In this document: positions 35,451 through 45,556 of the stretch, piece after piece
How the letters are laid out: every line of letters begins with the position of its first letter
Numbering within the stretch: position 1 is the first letter of the stretch
Source: JAWPMT01 sp965229785
GTDB lineage: Bacteria > Bacteroidota > Bacteroidia > Cytophagales > Cyclobacteriaceae
DNA length: 64,000 nt
Assembly: GCA_965229785.1 (NCBI GenBank)
Contig: CBDDJS010000001.1
Location: 372,001-436,000 of the forward strand
Direction: 5' to 3'
Notes under the pieces: generated by a model
The model's input: only the letters and a program-made list of their open reading frames with translations
What the model was told of the DNA's origin: nothing
Database searches by the model: none
Made by a program: the position numbers and the translations under genes

Positions 35451-35909
35451 TTAGAGAAAACGTTCAAAAACGTAAGTGATCTGCCCATCTTGCGAAGCTC
35501 GCGTGATACGATGACCATCATTATCAATTTCCACAATATCCCATACGTTTGTTTCTCCGAAAATGGTGATGGTAAGTTGCGTTTCATCATCGCTTAGAAT
35601 CCAGTTACCTGTGTCACCGGGAGGGTCGGTAGGATCGCAGGTTGTACTGCCTTCATTTTCAGTGTAGCGACCGCCAGGGAAGTATCGGATCGTATTGTCA
35701 GTAACACACTCGTCAAGGATGATTGTTCCATTAATTTCGAACAGATCGATTTCTGCCGAAGAAATAAAATAGCTGCGACCTTCCGCATCATCTCCTGCCA
35801 GTATTTCACCACGTGAAAGTTGGCGTTCAAATCCTTCCTCTGAACATGAAACAAGGAAGAATAGGAAAAAAATAGTACAAAGCAGAATAAGCGTTTTGAA
35901 GAGCTTCAT
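35451..35909 (-). CDS. Lipocalin-like lipoprotein
   Basis: A 152-residue lipoprotein with lipobox LVSC (Cys at about 22). The body is beta-rich with a GNWILSDDETQLTI motif, the pattern of the small lipocalin-like proteins often seen in Bacteroidota, and a Cys pair (ECVTDN, STTCDPT). Single gene, minus strand, downstream of threonine synthase. Ligand unknown. Confidence 0.7.
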   Translation of the reverse strand: MKLFKTLILLCTIFFLFFLVSCSEEGFERQLSRGEILAGDDAEGRSYFISSAEIDLFEINGTIILDECVTDNTIRYFPGGRYTENEGSTTCDPTDPPGDTGNWILSDDETQLTITIFGETNVWDIVEIDNDGHRITRASQDGQITYVFERFL

Positions 35910-35964
35910 AACCTTGGCGTTTCCTGTAAGTCAAAAGGTTATGCCAATACCCCCAAATCTTATA

Positions 35965-37245
35965 TTAGTTTCTTAATAGAAAGTCTTTGAATTCTTCAAA
36001 TGAGGCATTCATTTGAATCGCTACTTTTTCTTTTTTCATTAAATCTGAAGTGAATTCAGGTAGTTGATAACCGGTATTCGTTTTTTCAACCACGTCCAAA
36101 AATTTGCACGGATGTGCCGTTTCAATAAAAATACCAGTTTCATTTTCCTGCAATTTTTCTACCAACGCCTGATACCCGATGGCCCCATGAGGGTCTGTTT
36201 GATAATTGTTTGCTGATAAACAGGCTTTCATGGCCGCAAGGGTTTGCCTGTCATCCAAAGAAAATCCGGTAATCAGTTCAGTCATGGTCTTATAATCGGA
36301 TTGACACAACGCTTGCATGCGGGGAAAATTGCTGGGTTTGCCTACATCCATAGCATTGGAATAAGTCGCTATGGTCGGCCGTGGTTCATAAATTCCACTT
36401 GACAAATACCTTGGCACTACATCATTGGCGTTGCTGGAGGCTATAAAGCGGGAAATGGGTGCTCCCATCTGATAAGCAAGTATGCCTGCTGCCAGGTTAC
36501 CGTAATTGCCACTTGGGATTGAGAATACCAGCTGGTTATGATCAGCCAATTGTGCAGATGCCCACGAATAGTAAATCGATTGTGGGATCCACCTGGCAAT
36601 GTTGATAGAATTTGCTGAAGATAGGTTCAGAGATTGATTTAACTCATCATTTAAGAAAGCTTGTTTGACTAATTGCTGGCAATCGTCGAACGTTCCGTCA
36701 ATTTCAAGCGCCTGTATGTTTTCACCTAAGGTGGTCAATTGTTTTTCCTGTAACTCACTGACCTTGCCAGAAGGGTAGAGGATAATCACCTTTACGCCGG
36801 GTACTTTATAGAATCCTGCAGCCACTGCTCCACCAGTATCACCCGAAGTGGCCACCAAAATGGTTACTTCTTTGTCTGAGTCTTCATGGAAATAGCCGAG
36901 GCATCTGGCCAGAAAACGGGCACCCACATCTTTGAAGGCATAAGTTGGGCCGTGGAATAATTCCAGGCTGTAAAGATTGTCTTTGACAGGAACTACCGGA
37001 ATCTCAAACGAAAATACATCTTCAATGATGTCCTGCAATCGATTCTCGGGAATTTCAGGTGTACAAAATGGCTTCAGTGTTTCAAGAGCGATTTCGTGCA
37101 GACTAATACCCTGCCTGGTCAGTGTAGTAGAGATATCGGGTATTTCTGATGGGCAGTATAACCCATTATCAGCGGGTAAACTTCGGATCACCCCGGTTTT
37201 AAAATCGACGGATGGTGATTGGCGATTGGTGCTGTAAAACTGCAT
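35965..37245 (-). CDS. thrC: Threonine synthase
   Basis: A 426-residue PLP enzyme making threonine from phosphohomoserine. The PLP lysine is K105 in HGPTYAFKDVGARFLARCLGY, and the phosphate-binding loop is ATSGDTGGAVAAGF. Length fits the short bacterial class. Its start overlaps the thrB stop by one base (TAATG), and it is the last gene of thrA-thrB-thrC. Confidence 0.96.
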   Translation of the reverse strand: MQFYSTNRQSPSVDFKTGVIRSLPADNGLYCPSEIPDISTTLTRQGISLHEIALETLKPFCTPEIPENRLQDIIEDVFSFEIPVVPVKDNLYSLELFHGPTYAFKDVGARFLARCLGYFHEDSDKEVTILVATSGDTGGAVAAGFYKVPGVKVIILYPSGKVSELQEKQLTTLGENIQALEIDGTFDDCQQLVKQAFLNDELNQSLNLSSANSINIARWIPQSIYYSWASAQLADHNQLVFSIPSGNYGNLAAGILAYQMGAPISRFIASSNANDVVPRYLSSGIYEPRPTIATYSNAMDVGKPSNFPRMQALCQSDYKTMTELITGFSLDDRQTLAAMKACLSANNYQTDPHGAIGYQALVEKLQENETGIFIETAHPCKFLDVVEKTNTGYQLPEFTSDLMKKEKVAIQMNASFEEFKDFLLRN

Positions 37246-38171
37246 TATTCGATGATATGGGTCCCGGTCGGATTGATATGAGAGATATGAAAGAATGATT
37301 CAATGCTCAAGCGATTGTAGATCTCACGGATTTCTTCAATGCCTGCTTTTGCTTCCGCTTCGTTATGGAAAAAGCTGAACATACTTGGCCCTGAACCGGA
37401 AATATTGAAACCCAATGCACCGCTATTCATGGCAATTTCCTTGATGTTTTCATAGTGAGGGATCAGGTTTTTGCGTACCGGTTCCGCAACCACATCATGA
37501 AGGGACCGCTGGATCAATCCCCAGTCCTTTTTCATAAGTCCGGCCGCTAAACCGGCGACATTGCCCCATTGTATACGAGCTTTACTAAGGCTGATGGAAT
37601 CGCCGAGCATTCGTTTCGCTTCAGCAGTTTTGACCTGTACTTGTGGGAAAACGATCAGTACAAGCAGATCTTCTGGATAATCGAGTTGAAATACGTCGAC
37701 TTCAGGTTCGCAACTTCTCACAACCGTGAAACCTCCTAACATAGCTGGTGATACATTATCCGCATGCGCCGATTGAGAGGCGACAATTTCGCCTGCCATT
37801 GCGTTTTCGATCAGTTCAGATTTACTGAAAGGATTTCCCAAAAGACAATTGGCAGCAAACGCCGCTCCCGCTGCACTTGAGGCGCTGGAGCCCAAACCAC
37901 TGCCTGGGTTTACATTCTTATGGATCTCAATATCAAAACCCTGCGTAGAATGAACTCGCTCCAGTAGGCTGGAAATAGCTACGGTCGCTACATTTTTATC
38001 CGGACTCAGAGGCAGATCGGCACCGGTCACTTTGGTGATGACCAGTTTACTGTCTTTTCTTTTGGTAAGGGTGATCTCGTCTCCGATATCATTGAGGGCG
38101 AAACCAAAAATATCGTAACCACAAGCTACATTGGCCACAGAGGCTGGTGAAAATACTTTGACACTTTCCAT
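37245..38171 (-). CDS. thrB: Homoserine kinase
   Basis: A 308-residue GHMP kinase from ATG 38171, two bases after the thrA stop. The ATP-binding signature NPGSGLGSSASSAAGAA is present near residue 90, and a C-terminal GFNISGSGPSMFSFF loop fits the family. It phosphorylates homoserine for threonine synthase. It sits between thrA and thrC in one operon. Confidence 0.96.
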   Translation of the reverse strand: MESVKVFSPASVANVACGYDIFGFALNDIGDEITLTKRKDSKLVITKVTGADLPLSPDKNVATVAISSLLERVHSTQGFDIEIHKNVNPGSGLGSSASSAAGAAFAANCLLGNPFSKSELIENAMAGEIVASQSAHADNVSPAMLGGFTVVRSCEPEVDVFQLDYPEDLLVLIVFPQVQVKTAEAKRMLGDSISLSKARIQWGNVAGLAAGLMKKDWGLIQRSLHDVVAEPVRKNLIPHYENIKEIAMNSGALGFNISGSGPSMFSFFHNEAEAKAGIEEIREIYNRLSIESFFHISHINPTGTHIIE

Positions 38172-38173
38172 GA

Positions 38174-40600
38174 TCAATTAAGGCTGACTTTAAGGATATC
38201 TGCAAATATGCCAGAAGCTGTAACGTCGGCTCCAGCTCCGGCTCCTTTAACTACCAAAGGTTGCTCAGGGTAGCGATTGGTATAAAACAAGACAATGTTG
38301 TCCATGCCTTCCAGGTGATAAAAAGGATGACTGTCCCTTACTGCTTCTAGACCTACTTTTGCCCCCTCAGGGGTAAAAGAAGCTACCACTCTTAATTTCT
38401 TGTCAGCTTTGGCCGCTTCATCATAAATCGCTTTGAAGTGTGATTCTGATTGCGTGACTTCTTCATAAAAAGCGTCGATGGTATCTGCCTCATGACAAGC
38501 TTCCGGAAGGAAAGAATCCAGTTTCACATCTTCCATTTCCCATGCATAACCACTTTGACGAGCGAGGATCAGGATTTTTCTGCGAACATCCTCTCCAAAG
38601 AGGTCCAGTCGGGGATCAGGTTCGGTTAAACCAAGTTCCCTGGCTTCTTTGATGATGTCGACGAATGGCCTGGAACCATCATACGTATTGAACAAGTAGT
38701 TAAGCGTACCTGACAACACCGCAGCGATTTTATGGATTTTGTCACCGCTTCTGATCAAATCATTGAGTGTTGATATGACAGGAAGTCCGGCACAAACGTT
38801 GGTTTCAAATAGATAATGAACGTTATATCGTGAGGCTGAATTGATTAAATCCTGGTAATTGTCCCAGGGGCTTGTAGCAGCAATTTTGTTTGGTGTAACC
38901 ACTGAAATGCTGTTTTTCAATGCCCGACTATATAAGCCAGCAATGTTGCTGTTGGCAGTGATATCAATGAAAATGCTGTTGCGCAGATTCATGGTGTTCA
39001 TAGTATCCATGAAGGCGTTTTCAGTGAACGACTCTCCTGCATCTAACGACGCCTGCCAGTTACTTAACGAAATGCCTTCTTCTTCAAAGATCATTTTTCT
39101 TGAATTGGCCATCCCAGCGATCAAAACTTTGGTATTGTGTTCTTTGAGCAGGTACTCATATTGTTGCTGCACCTGCGCAATAAATGCTTTGCCTACATTT
39201 CCGACGCCAATGATGAACAGATGTATACGCTTTCGAGAAGAAAGGAAGAAGCTCTCATGAAGGACATTCAGAGCTTTTTTAAGATTTTTTTGAGGGATAA
39301 CGGCGGATATATTTCTCTCCGAAGACCCCTGAGCTATGGCTTTCACACTCACGCCATTCTTACCCAGTACATGAAACATTTGCCCGCTGACGCCCACTTG
39401 ATTTCGCATATTTGACCCGACTAACGCAAGAATCGCCAGGTCTTTTTCAACCTCGATTTCACTGATTTTACGACTCTGGATCTCATAAGTGAATTCCTTT
39501 TTCAGTGACTTTAGTGCTTTTTTTAATTCGCTTTCTGAAATGGCCGCACAAATGGAATGTTCACTGGATGCCTGAGTTATCAGAATGACATTTACTTTCT
39601 GGGCTGCCAAGGCCTGAAAAAAACGATTGGAAAATGCCGGAATTCCTACCATTCCAGCTCCCGTCAGGTTGATCAGGGCTACGTTTTTAATACTGGAAAT
39701 GCCACGAATCAATTCCTTGTCTTCGTCCCATTCCCGAGTGATCATCGTACCACTATCCTCCGGCACAAAGGTGTTCTTTATTCGAATAGGGATGTCTTTG
39801 GTAAGTGCCGGTTGTATGCTGGGAGGGTAAATAACTTTAGCACCGAAGTGTGATAACTCCATGCCTTCCTCGTATGAAATGTGTTCGATGACTCGGGCCT
39901 GTGGAACCAGATTAGGATCGGCCGTGAGTAAGCCGCTGACATCTGTCCAAATTTCAAGTTCCGTAGCATTTAAAAAATTGGCAAGTAGAGCGGCGGAATA
40001 ATCGGATCCACCTCTTCCCAGGGTGGTGGTTACTCCTTCAGTCGTGGAGGCAACGAATCCCGGGAACAAAAGCACACTGGCTTCGGTCCTGATCTCTTTT
40101 ATTTTCTTAAGACTCAATTCAAAATCGACCGCTGTTTCGCCAATTTCAGGATTGACAATGATGAAATCTCTGCTATCAAACAGAGTGACACTGGTAAATG
40201 AATTGAAGTAGGTGGAGATAATGTAGCTTGACATCCGCTCACCAAAACTCATGACATAAGCGTAACTCTTGGTAGTGAGCTCCTGAAGTAAGGAAATACC
40301 GTGGCAGACCTCTTTCAGCAACTTGACGCCTTGTTCGATAGGAGTGGCATCACCTCCAGGAACCAATGTTTCGAAGACATCCAAATGCTGAGCTTCCAAT
40401 TGTTCAATGATCTCAAGATAGCTTTCCTTGCCGGAGGATGCTTCAATGGTGAGTTCTTCGAGGCGATTCGTAACGCCACTGAAGGCAGAAACTACTACCA
40501 CTAATTGATCCGCTTTGGATTGATCTGCGATGATTTCACCGACTTGTTTTATTGCACTGACGGAACCTACGGATGTTCCGCCAAATTTTAAGACTTTCAT
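38174..40600 (-). CDS. thrA: Bifunctional aspartate kinase/homoserine dehydrogenase
   Basis: An 808-residue fusion. The N-terminal kinase begins MKVLKFGGTSVGSV and runs to about residue 290; two ACT regulatory domains follow (ALINLTGAGMVGIPAF, LALVGSNMRNQVGVSG); the homoserine dehydrogenase half starts with the NAD(P)-binding IGVGNVGKAF. It catalyses the first and third steps from aspartate to threonine and is likely feedback-inhibited by threonine through the ACT domains. Leads the thr operon; no leader peptide was found upstream. Confidence 0.96.
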   Translation of the reverse strand: MKVLKFGGTSVGSVSAIKQVGEIIADQSKADQLVVVVSAFSGVTNRLEELTIEASSGKESYLEIIEQLEAQHLDVFETLVPGGDATPIEQGVKLLKEVCHGISLLQELTTKSYAYVMSFGERMSSYIISTYFNSFTSVTLFDSRDFIIVNPEIGETAVDFELSLKKIKEIRTEASVLLFPGFVASTTEGVTTTLGRGGSDYSAALLANFLNATELEIWTDVSGLLTADPNLVPQARVIEHISYEEGMELSHFGAKVIYPPSIQPALTKDIPIRIKNTFVPEDSGTMITREWDEDKELIRGISSIKNVALINLTGAGMVGIPAFSNRFFQALAAQKVNVILITQASSEHSICAAISESELKKALKSLKKEFTYEIQSRKISEIEVEKDLAILALVGSNMRNQVGVSGQMFHVLGKNGVSVKAIAQGSSERNISAVIPQKNLKKALNVLHESFFLSSRKRIHLFIIGVGNVGKAFIAQVQQQYEYLLKEHNTKVLIAGMANSRKMIFEEEGISLSNWQASLDAGESFTENAFMDTMNTMNLRNSIFIDITANSNIAGLYSRALKNSISVVTPNKIAATSPWDNYQDLINSASRYNVHYLFETNVCAGLPVISTLNDLIRSGDKIHKIAAVLSGTLNYLFNTYDGSRPFVDIIKEARELGLTEPDPRLDLFGEDVRRKILILARQSGYAWEMEDVKLDSFLPEACHEADTIDAFYEEVTQSESHFKAIYDEAAKADKKLRVVASFTPEGAKVGLEAVRDSHPFYHLEGMDNIVLFYTNRYPEQPLVVKGAGAGADVTASGIFADILKVSLN

Positions 40601-40675
40601 GTTTTTTAGTCCTTTGAATTGCCTTAGGGGTAAATAGGCGATAATTTTTATTTTGGGAATGCTGCCGATTTAGAC

Positions 40676-40702
40676 GAGCCTGTCTGCCGACAAGGCAGGC
40701 TC
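40676..40702. repeat. Short intergenic hairpin between thrA and ilvA
   Basis: GAGC (40676-40679) and GCTC (40699-40702) close a hairpin with an inner perfect stem CTGCC/GGCAG around GACAA. No T run follows on either strand, so this is a structured repeat rather than a clear terminator. Confidence 0.45.
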
Positions 40703-40728
40703 AATCATACGGGGGTTTTTCAAACTTG

Positions 40729-41997
40729 TCAAACCAAATAATTCATCAAATCGGGTTGTTCGTTTAGGTATTCACCGAAGAAATTTCGTTCGTGCATCCT
40801 TTTCAAAAGTGGTTCAAAATCCGAGCTGTTTTTCAATTCAATACCAATGAGTGCAGGTCCTTTTTCTCGACTGGTTTTCTTGGTATACTCGAAGTGGATG
40901 ATATCGTCATTGGGCCCGAGTACTTCTGCTACAAACTCTTTCAACGCCCCGGCCCTTTGAGGGAAACGGATGATGAAATAGTGCATCAGTTTTTCATAGA
41001 GCAAGGATCTTTCTCGGATTTCTTCAGTACGCGTAATGTCGTTATTGCTTCCGGATAGTAGGCAAACCACTCGTTTGCCTTTGATTTCTTCTTTGAAATC
41101 GTCTAATACTGCTACTGAAAGACTACCTGCGGGTTCCAGAACAATGCCACTTTCACTGTACATCTGTATCAAGGTAGAACAAACTTTCCCCTCGTCTACT
41201 AACCTTACTTCATCCAAATGTTCGTAGCAGATCGGGAAGGTTTTGTCACCCACTTTTTTGACGGCTGCACCATCCACGAACTTATCAATCTTTTCAAGTT
41301 CTACCACTCGCTGTTCCTCAAATGACCGATACATGGCGGGTGCCCTCAGGGGTTCAACGCCTATGATTTTGGTCTTCGGACTCATGAGTTTGACGATGCT
41401 GGATACGCCTGCTGAAAGACCACCACCACCTACGGGTAGAAACAAATAATCAATATGGAATTTGCTTTGGTCCAGGATCTCCAGGCCTACAGTGGCTTGT
41501 CCTTCGATGACTTTTTCATCGTCAAATGGATGAATAAAGGTGGCTTCTTCCTGCTCGCAAACCTTCATGGCTGTTTTATACGCATCGTCGAAGGTGTCAC
41601 CAATCAGGATCACTTCCACCATGTCCTTTCCAAACATTTTGACTTGCTGCACTTTTTGTTTGGGAGTAGGAGCGGGCATGTATATTTTTCCCTTAACCTG
41701 CAAAAGCTTACAAGACAAAGCCACACCCTGTGCGTGGTTACCCGCACTGGCACAAACTATGCCTTTGTCCAGGCTTTCCTTCGTAAGCGAGGTGATCTTG
41801 TTATAAGCCCCTCTGATCTTGTAAGAACGGACAACCTGTGTGTCTTCTCTTTTGAGATAAATATGACTTTCATATTGTTCACTCAGGTTGAAACTATGCT
41901 GCAATGGCGTGTCATTGATAACATCCTTCAACTTGTTGGAAGCGGCTTTTACATCACTGATTTGAGGGAAATACACTTCTGTTTCGATGGTATTCAT
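40729..41997 (-). CDS. ilvA: Threonine ammonia-lyase (threonine dehydratase)
   Basis: A 422-residue PLP enzyme that turns threonine into 2-oxobutanoate, the first step to isoleucine. The PLP lysine lies in REDTQVVRSYKIRGAYN, and the phosphate loop is PVGGGGLSAGVSS. The C-terminal ~90 residues (HYFIIRFPQRAGALKEFV) are a single ACT-like regulatory domain, a short biosynthetic type. It follows ilvC after a 148-base gap with a 15-bp hairpin, so it is the last gene of the ilv block and may be expressed less. Confidence 0.95.
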   Translation of the reverse strand: MNTIETEVYFPQISDVKAASNKLKDVINDTPLQHSFNLSEQYESHIYLKREDTQVVRSYKIRGAYNKITSLTKESLDKGIVCASAGNHAQGVALSCKLLQVKGKIYMPAPTPKQKVQQVKMFGKDMVEVILIGDTFDDAYKTAMKVCEQEEATFIHPFDDEKVIEGQATVGLEILDQSKFHIDYLFLPVGGGGLSAGVSSIVKLMSPKTKIIGVEPLRAPAMYRSFEEQRVVELEKIDKFVDGAAVKKVGDKTFPICYEHLDEVRLVDEGKVCSTLIQMYSESGIVLEPAGSLSVAVLDDFKEEIKGKRVVCLLSGSNNDITRTEEIRERSLLYEKLMHYFIIRFPQRAGALKEFVAEVLGPNDDIIHFEYTKKTSREKGPALIGIELKNSSDFEPLLKRMHERNFFGEYLNEQPDLMNYLV

Positions 41998-42083
41998 TTG
42001 ATGTCGGGATCTTTTTTGGCTTAGGGATGGTAAGGGCCTGGTCCCAAGGACCGAAGTGAATACGAAGCCCTGAACAGCCCGAC

Positions 42084-42134
42084 CTTAAAGCTGGTGTCGT
42101 ACTTCGATAAACTCAGCATGACACCAGCTTTAAG
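42084..42134. repeat. Intergenic hairpin repeat, copy 3 (15-bp stem, 21-base loop)
   Basis: CTTAAAGCTGGTGTC (42084-42098) pairs perfectly with GACACCAGCTTTAAG (42120-42134). The 21-base loop carries ACTTCG-N5-CTCAG, the core seen in copy 1. It lies between ilvC and ilvA; without a T run it is not a standard terminator but could slow polymerase or protect mRNA. Confidence 0.75.
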
Positions 42135-42145
42135 GGAAGCCCCAA

Positions 42146-43192
42146 TTAAGCGTTTTCCGGGCGAAGCTTACGTACAGTAGCGCCAGCCTGCCACATTTCA
42201 GATTCCTGAAGTTCTTTCAGTTCTTCTTCAAGTTTCTCACGGTAATCCGCTTTTTGATTCGCTTCAATGGTAATGCGGGCTTCATTGCCACTTTCTACAC
42301 TGTCATAAAGCTCTTCAAATACGGGAGCAACCGCATCTCTGAATTTCTTCCACCAATCTAAGGCGCCACGCTGTGCTGTAGTAGAGCAGTTGGCATACAT
42401 CCAATCCATGCCATTTTCTGCTACCAACGGATAAAGCGATTGAGTGGCCTCTTCTACGGTTTCATTGAAAGCCTCGGAAGGAGAATGGCCTCTCTTTCTT
42501 AAAAGGTCATACTGTGCTGCGAAAAGTCCCTGAATGGCACCCATTAAGCTACCTCGTTCGCCAGTAAGGTCAGAGTAAACTTCTTTCTGGAAATTGGTTT
42601 CAAACAAGTATCCAGATCCCACACCGATACCCAGGGCTATGACTCTTTCACGAGCTCTGCCTGTTGCATCCTGATGAATGGCAAAACTTGAGTTCAGTCC
42701 TTTGCCAGCCACAAACAATCGTCTCAGAGAAGTTCCAGAACCTTTTGGTGCTACGAGGATCACGTCCACATCTTCAGGAGGGACGATGCTGGTTTGGTCT
42801 TTGTAGGTTACACCGAAGCCATGAGAAAAGTACAATGCATCTCCGGGCTTTAGTTTGCTTTTGACCATCGGCCAAAGGGCAATTTGGCCCGCATCGGAGA
42901 GTAAATACTGGAGTACCGTTCCGCGCTCAGCGGCCTCTTCCAATTCAAACAGGGTTTCTCCTTCCACCCAACCATCGGCCAAAGCTTTGTCCCAGGTTTT
43001 GGAATCTTTCCTCTGCCCAACAATCACATTAAAACCATTGTCTCTCAGGTTCAATGCCTGACCTGGACCCTGTACGCCGTATCCTAAGATTGCGATGGTT
43101 TCGTCTTTCAGTACTTCCCTTGCCTTATCAAGCGGGAATTCCTCACGGGTAACCACTGTTTCTTCCGTACCTCCGAAATTAATCTGTGCCAT
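42146..43192 (-). CDS. ilvC: Ketol-acid reductoisomerase (class I)
   Basis: A 348-residue NADPH enzyme converting acetolactate/acetohydroxybutyrate to dihydroxy acids. The Rossmann start IAILGYGVQGPGQALNLRDNG and the acidic metal site (EVYSDLTGERGSLMGA) are present. The length is that of the short class I form. Third enzyme in the order of the pathway and fifth gene of the ilv operon, 29 bases after ilvN. Confidence 0.96.
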   Translation of the reverse strand: MAQINFGGTEETVVTREEFPLDKAREVLKDETIAILGYGVQGPGQALNLRDNGFNVIVGQRKDSKTWDKALADGWVEGETLFELEEAAERGTVLQYLLSDAGQIALWPMVKSKLKPGDALYFSHGFGVTYKDQTSIVPPEDVDVILVAPKGSGTSLRRLFVAGKGLNSSFAIHQDATGRARERVIALGIGVGSGYLFETNFQKEVYSDLTGERGSLMGAIQGLFAAQYDLLRKRGHSPSEAFNETVEEATQSLYPLVAENGMDWMYANCSTTAQRGALDWWKKFRDAVAPVFEELYDSVESGNEARITIEANQKADYREKLEEELKELQESEMWQAGATVRKLRPENA

Positions 43193-43221
43193 TTTTCTAA
43201 AAATGTGTTTTCAAAAACTGT

Positions 43222-43815
43222 TTAATAATCTTTAATGCTTAATTGATTGGATCTGGTTTCTTCCAGTTCCTTGAGGAAAGCCTCTGTCTTTCGTTTGGAT
43301 TTCGAGATGGCCACACGACCAGATCTGACGAATTCCAACAAGCCATAAGGCTCCAATTCTTTGTATAATCGGTGGGTCTCTTCTTTGTGACCCGTTTTTT
43401 CTATTACAATGTGGTCTTTTTCAATCACCAGGATCCTTGCGCCACTGTTTCGTACCAGATTTTCAATGGTATTGCCGTTGAGGAAAATATCCGTAGGGAC
43501 TTTGTAAAGTGCAATTTCCTGGTAGTAGATCTCATCGTTTTCATAGACGAATGCGCCTAGTACGTCGATCAGTTTTCTGATTTGCTTAACCACTTTCTCG
43601 GCCTGATCCCGCGTGCTGGAAATGACAATACTGAAACGACTTAGTCCCGGAACTTCCGTCACAGAGACATTCAGACTGACGATGTTGATCTTTCTTCGGG
43701 TGAAGATGATCGTGATATGGTTGAGAAGACCAGATTTGTCCTCCGTCAGAACGGATAGCGTATAATCCTTGATTTGCTGCTCGTCGTGTCTTTCGCTGTA
43801 TATTAAATTGCTCAT
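43222..43815 (-). CDS. ilvN: Acetolactate synthase small (regulatory) subunit
   Basis: A 197-residue protein with an N-terminal ACT domain (YTLSVLTEDKSGLLNHITIIFTRRKINIVSLNV) and a C-terminal regulatory domain. It gives valine feedback control to the catalytic subunit encoded six bases upstream. Length is at the long end of the IlvH/IlvN family. Confidence 0.94.
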   Translation of the reverse strand: MSNLIYSERHDEQQIKDYTLSVLTEDKSGLLNHITIIFTRRKINIVSLNVSVTEVPGLSRFSIVISSTRDQAEKVVKQIRKLIDVLGAFVYENDEIYYQEIALYKVPTDIFLNGNTIENLVRNSGARILVIEKDHIVIEKTGHKEETHRLYKELEPYGLLEFVRSGRVAISKSKRKTEAFLKELEETRSNQLSIKDY

Positions 43816-43821
43816 GAGTGT

Positions 43822-45555
43822 TTAGGACAATCGGATTTCAGAAACTGACGCCCCGGAAGGCACCATCGGGAATACATTTTCTTCTTTTTCAACTACTACT
43901 TCCAGAAGGTAGGGACCTTCGTGATCCAGGAAATTATCCATTGCTTCCGACAGATCTTCCCGTGCCTGTACTTTGTTACAGGCAATGCCGTACCCCTGTG
44001 CAATCAGCTGGAAATCAGGATTGACCAACTCAGTAGAAGAATACCTCTTATCGAAGAACAACTGTTGCCATTGACGGACCATTCCCAGGAAATTGTTGTT
44101 GAGGATCAACACTTTCACACCGATTTGGTACTGGAAGATGGTCGCCAGTTCCTGAATGGTCATCTGGAAACCTCCGTCGCCAATTACTGCGACGACCTGC
44201 TTGGTGGGCTGACCCGTTTTTGCTCCCAGTGCCGCAGGGAGTGCAAATCCCATCGTACCTAATCCACCTGACGTGACGTTGGTGCGGGTGTCTTTGAATT
44301 CATAATATCGGCTGGCGACCATTTGGTGTTGACCTACATCGGTGACCAAAATGGCAGTTCCCGCAGTTTTCTCGGAGAGTAAACGGATCACTTCTCCCAT
44401 CTTAATTTCATCGGTTGTTGGGAAAAGCTCGTTGGTAATGACTTTCTCGGTCTCTACCTCATCACAAGCTTTGAATTCCGCAAGCCATTCCTGATGCTGC
44501 CTTTCTTCGACGAGTGGGAGCAAACCATGGAGGGCAGCTTTAGCATCTGCATTGATGGCTACATCGGTTTTTACATTCTTATCGATTTCAGCCGGGTCAA
44601 TTTCAATGTGGATCACCTTTGCTTGCTTCGCGTATTTATTCAAATCTCCGGTAACCCGGTCGTCGAAACGCATACCAACAGCGATAAGGAGGTCGCATTC
44701 ATTGGTTTTGATATTGGGACCGTAATTGCCATGCATCCCCAGATAGCCGACATACTGGGGGTGATCTACGGGAATGGCCGAGAGGCCCATCAACGTGCTG
44801 GCACCAGGAATACCAGCTTTTTCCATGAAGGCCTTTAACTCTTCTTGCGCCTCAGAGATCAAAACACCCTGGCCGATAAGCAAGAAAGGCTTTTTTGCCT
44901 CATTGATTAGCGCTGCAGCTTCCTGAACACGATCTTCATTGAGGATCGGGTAGGGGTGATAGCTACGGATCTTTTCGCACTTCTTATAGCTGTATTCCAG
45001 TTCTCCAAATTGTGCATCTTTCGTGATGTCTATCAGTACGGGACCTGGTCTTCCGGAATTGGCAATGTAAAACGCTCGGGCAATGGCCCCCGGGATTTCC
45101 TCGGGTTTTGTTACCTGATAATTCCACTTGGTCACTGGCATGGAAATACCGATCACATCGGTTTCCTGAAAAGCATCCGTACCCAACAGATGAGAAGGTA
45201 CTTGTCCGGTAATACAGACCATAGGAGTAGAGTCAATCTGAGCATCGGCAATCCCTGTAATCAGGTTAGTGGCTCCTGGTCCAGAAGTGGCAAAACAAAC
45301 CCCAGTTTTTCCACTCACACGAGCAAATCCCTGTGCCGCATGTGCAGCTCCTTGCTCATGTCGTGTAAGCATATGGGTGAGTCGGTCCTGAAACTTGTAC
45401 AACTCATCGTAAATGGGCATGATCGCACCTCCAGGGTATCCGAAAATCGTTTCCACACCTTCTTCCAGTAAGGACTGAAGTACCGCTTCGGAACCCGTCA
45501 TTTTTCTTTTCTCTGCCATCTTCTTTTCGTCGATCGATAAGGTTGAAGTGTTCAT
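43822..45555 (-). CDS. ilvB: Acetolactate synthase large (catalytic) subunit
   Basis: A 577-residue thiamine-diphosphate enzyme. The catalytic Glu is in EEGVETIFGYPGGAIMPIY; the ThDP/Mg motif GDGGFQMTIQELATIFQ...NNNFLGMVRQWQ is complete. It condenses pyruvate with pyruvate or 2-oxobutanoate for valine/leucine or isoleucine. Starts one base after ilvD ends. Confidence 0.96.
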   Translation of the reverse strand: MNTSTLSIDEKKMAEKRKMTGSEAVLQSLLEEGVETIFGYPGGAIMPIYDELYKFQDRLTHMLTRHEQGAAHAAQGFARVSGKTGVCFATSGPGATNLITGIADAQIDSTPMVCITGQVPSHLLGTDAFQETDVIGISMPVTKWNYQVTKPEEIPGAIARAFYIANSGRPGPVLIDITKDAQFGELEYSYKKCEKIRSYHPYPILNEDRVQEAAALINEAKKPFLLIGQGVLISEAQEELKAFMEKAGIPGASTLMGLSAIPVDHPQYVGYLGMHGNYGPNIKTNECDLLIAVGMRFDDRVTGDLNKYAKQAKVIHIEIDPAEIDKNVKTDVAINADAKAALHGLLPLVEERQHQEWLAEFKACDEVETEKVITNELFPTTDEIKMGEVIRLLSEKTAGTAILVTDVGQHQMVASRYYEFKDTRTNVTSGGLGTMGFALPAALGAKTGQPTKQVVAVIGDGGFQMTIQELATIFQYQIGVKVLILNNNFLGMVRQWQQLFFDKRYSSTELVNPDFQLIAQGYGIACNKVQAREDLSEAMDNFLDHEGPYLLEVVVEKEENVFPMVPSGASVSEIRLS

Positions 45556-45556
45556 G

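Noticed and set aside
40601..40728. A thr-type leader peptide in front of thrA
   Set aside because: No start codon followed by a Thr/Ile-rich frame and no terminator with T run was found; only a short hairpin is present.
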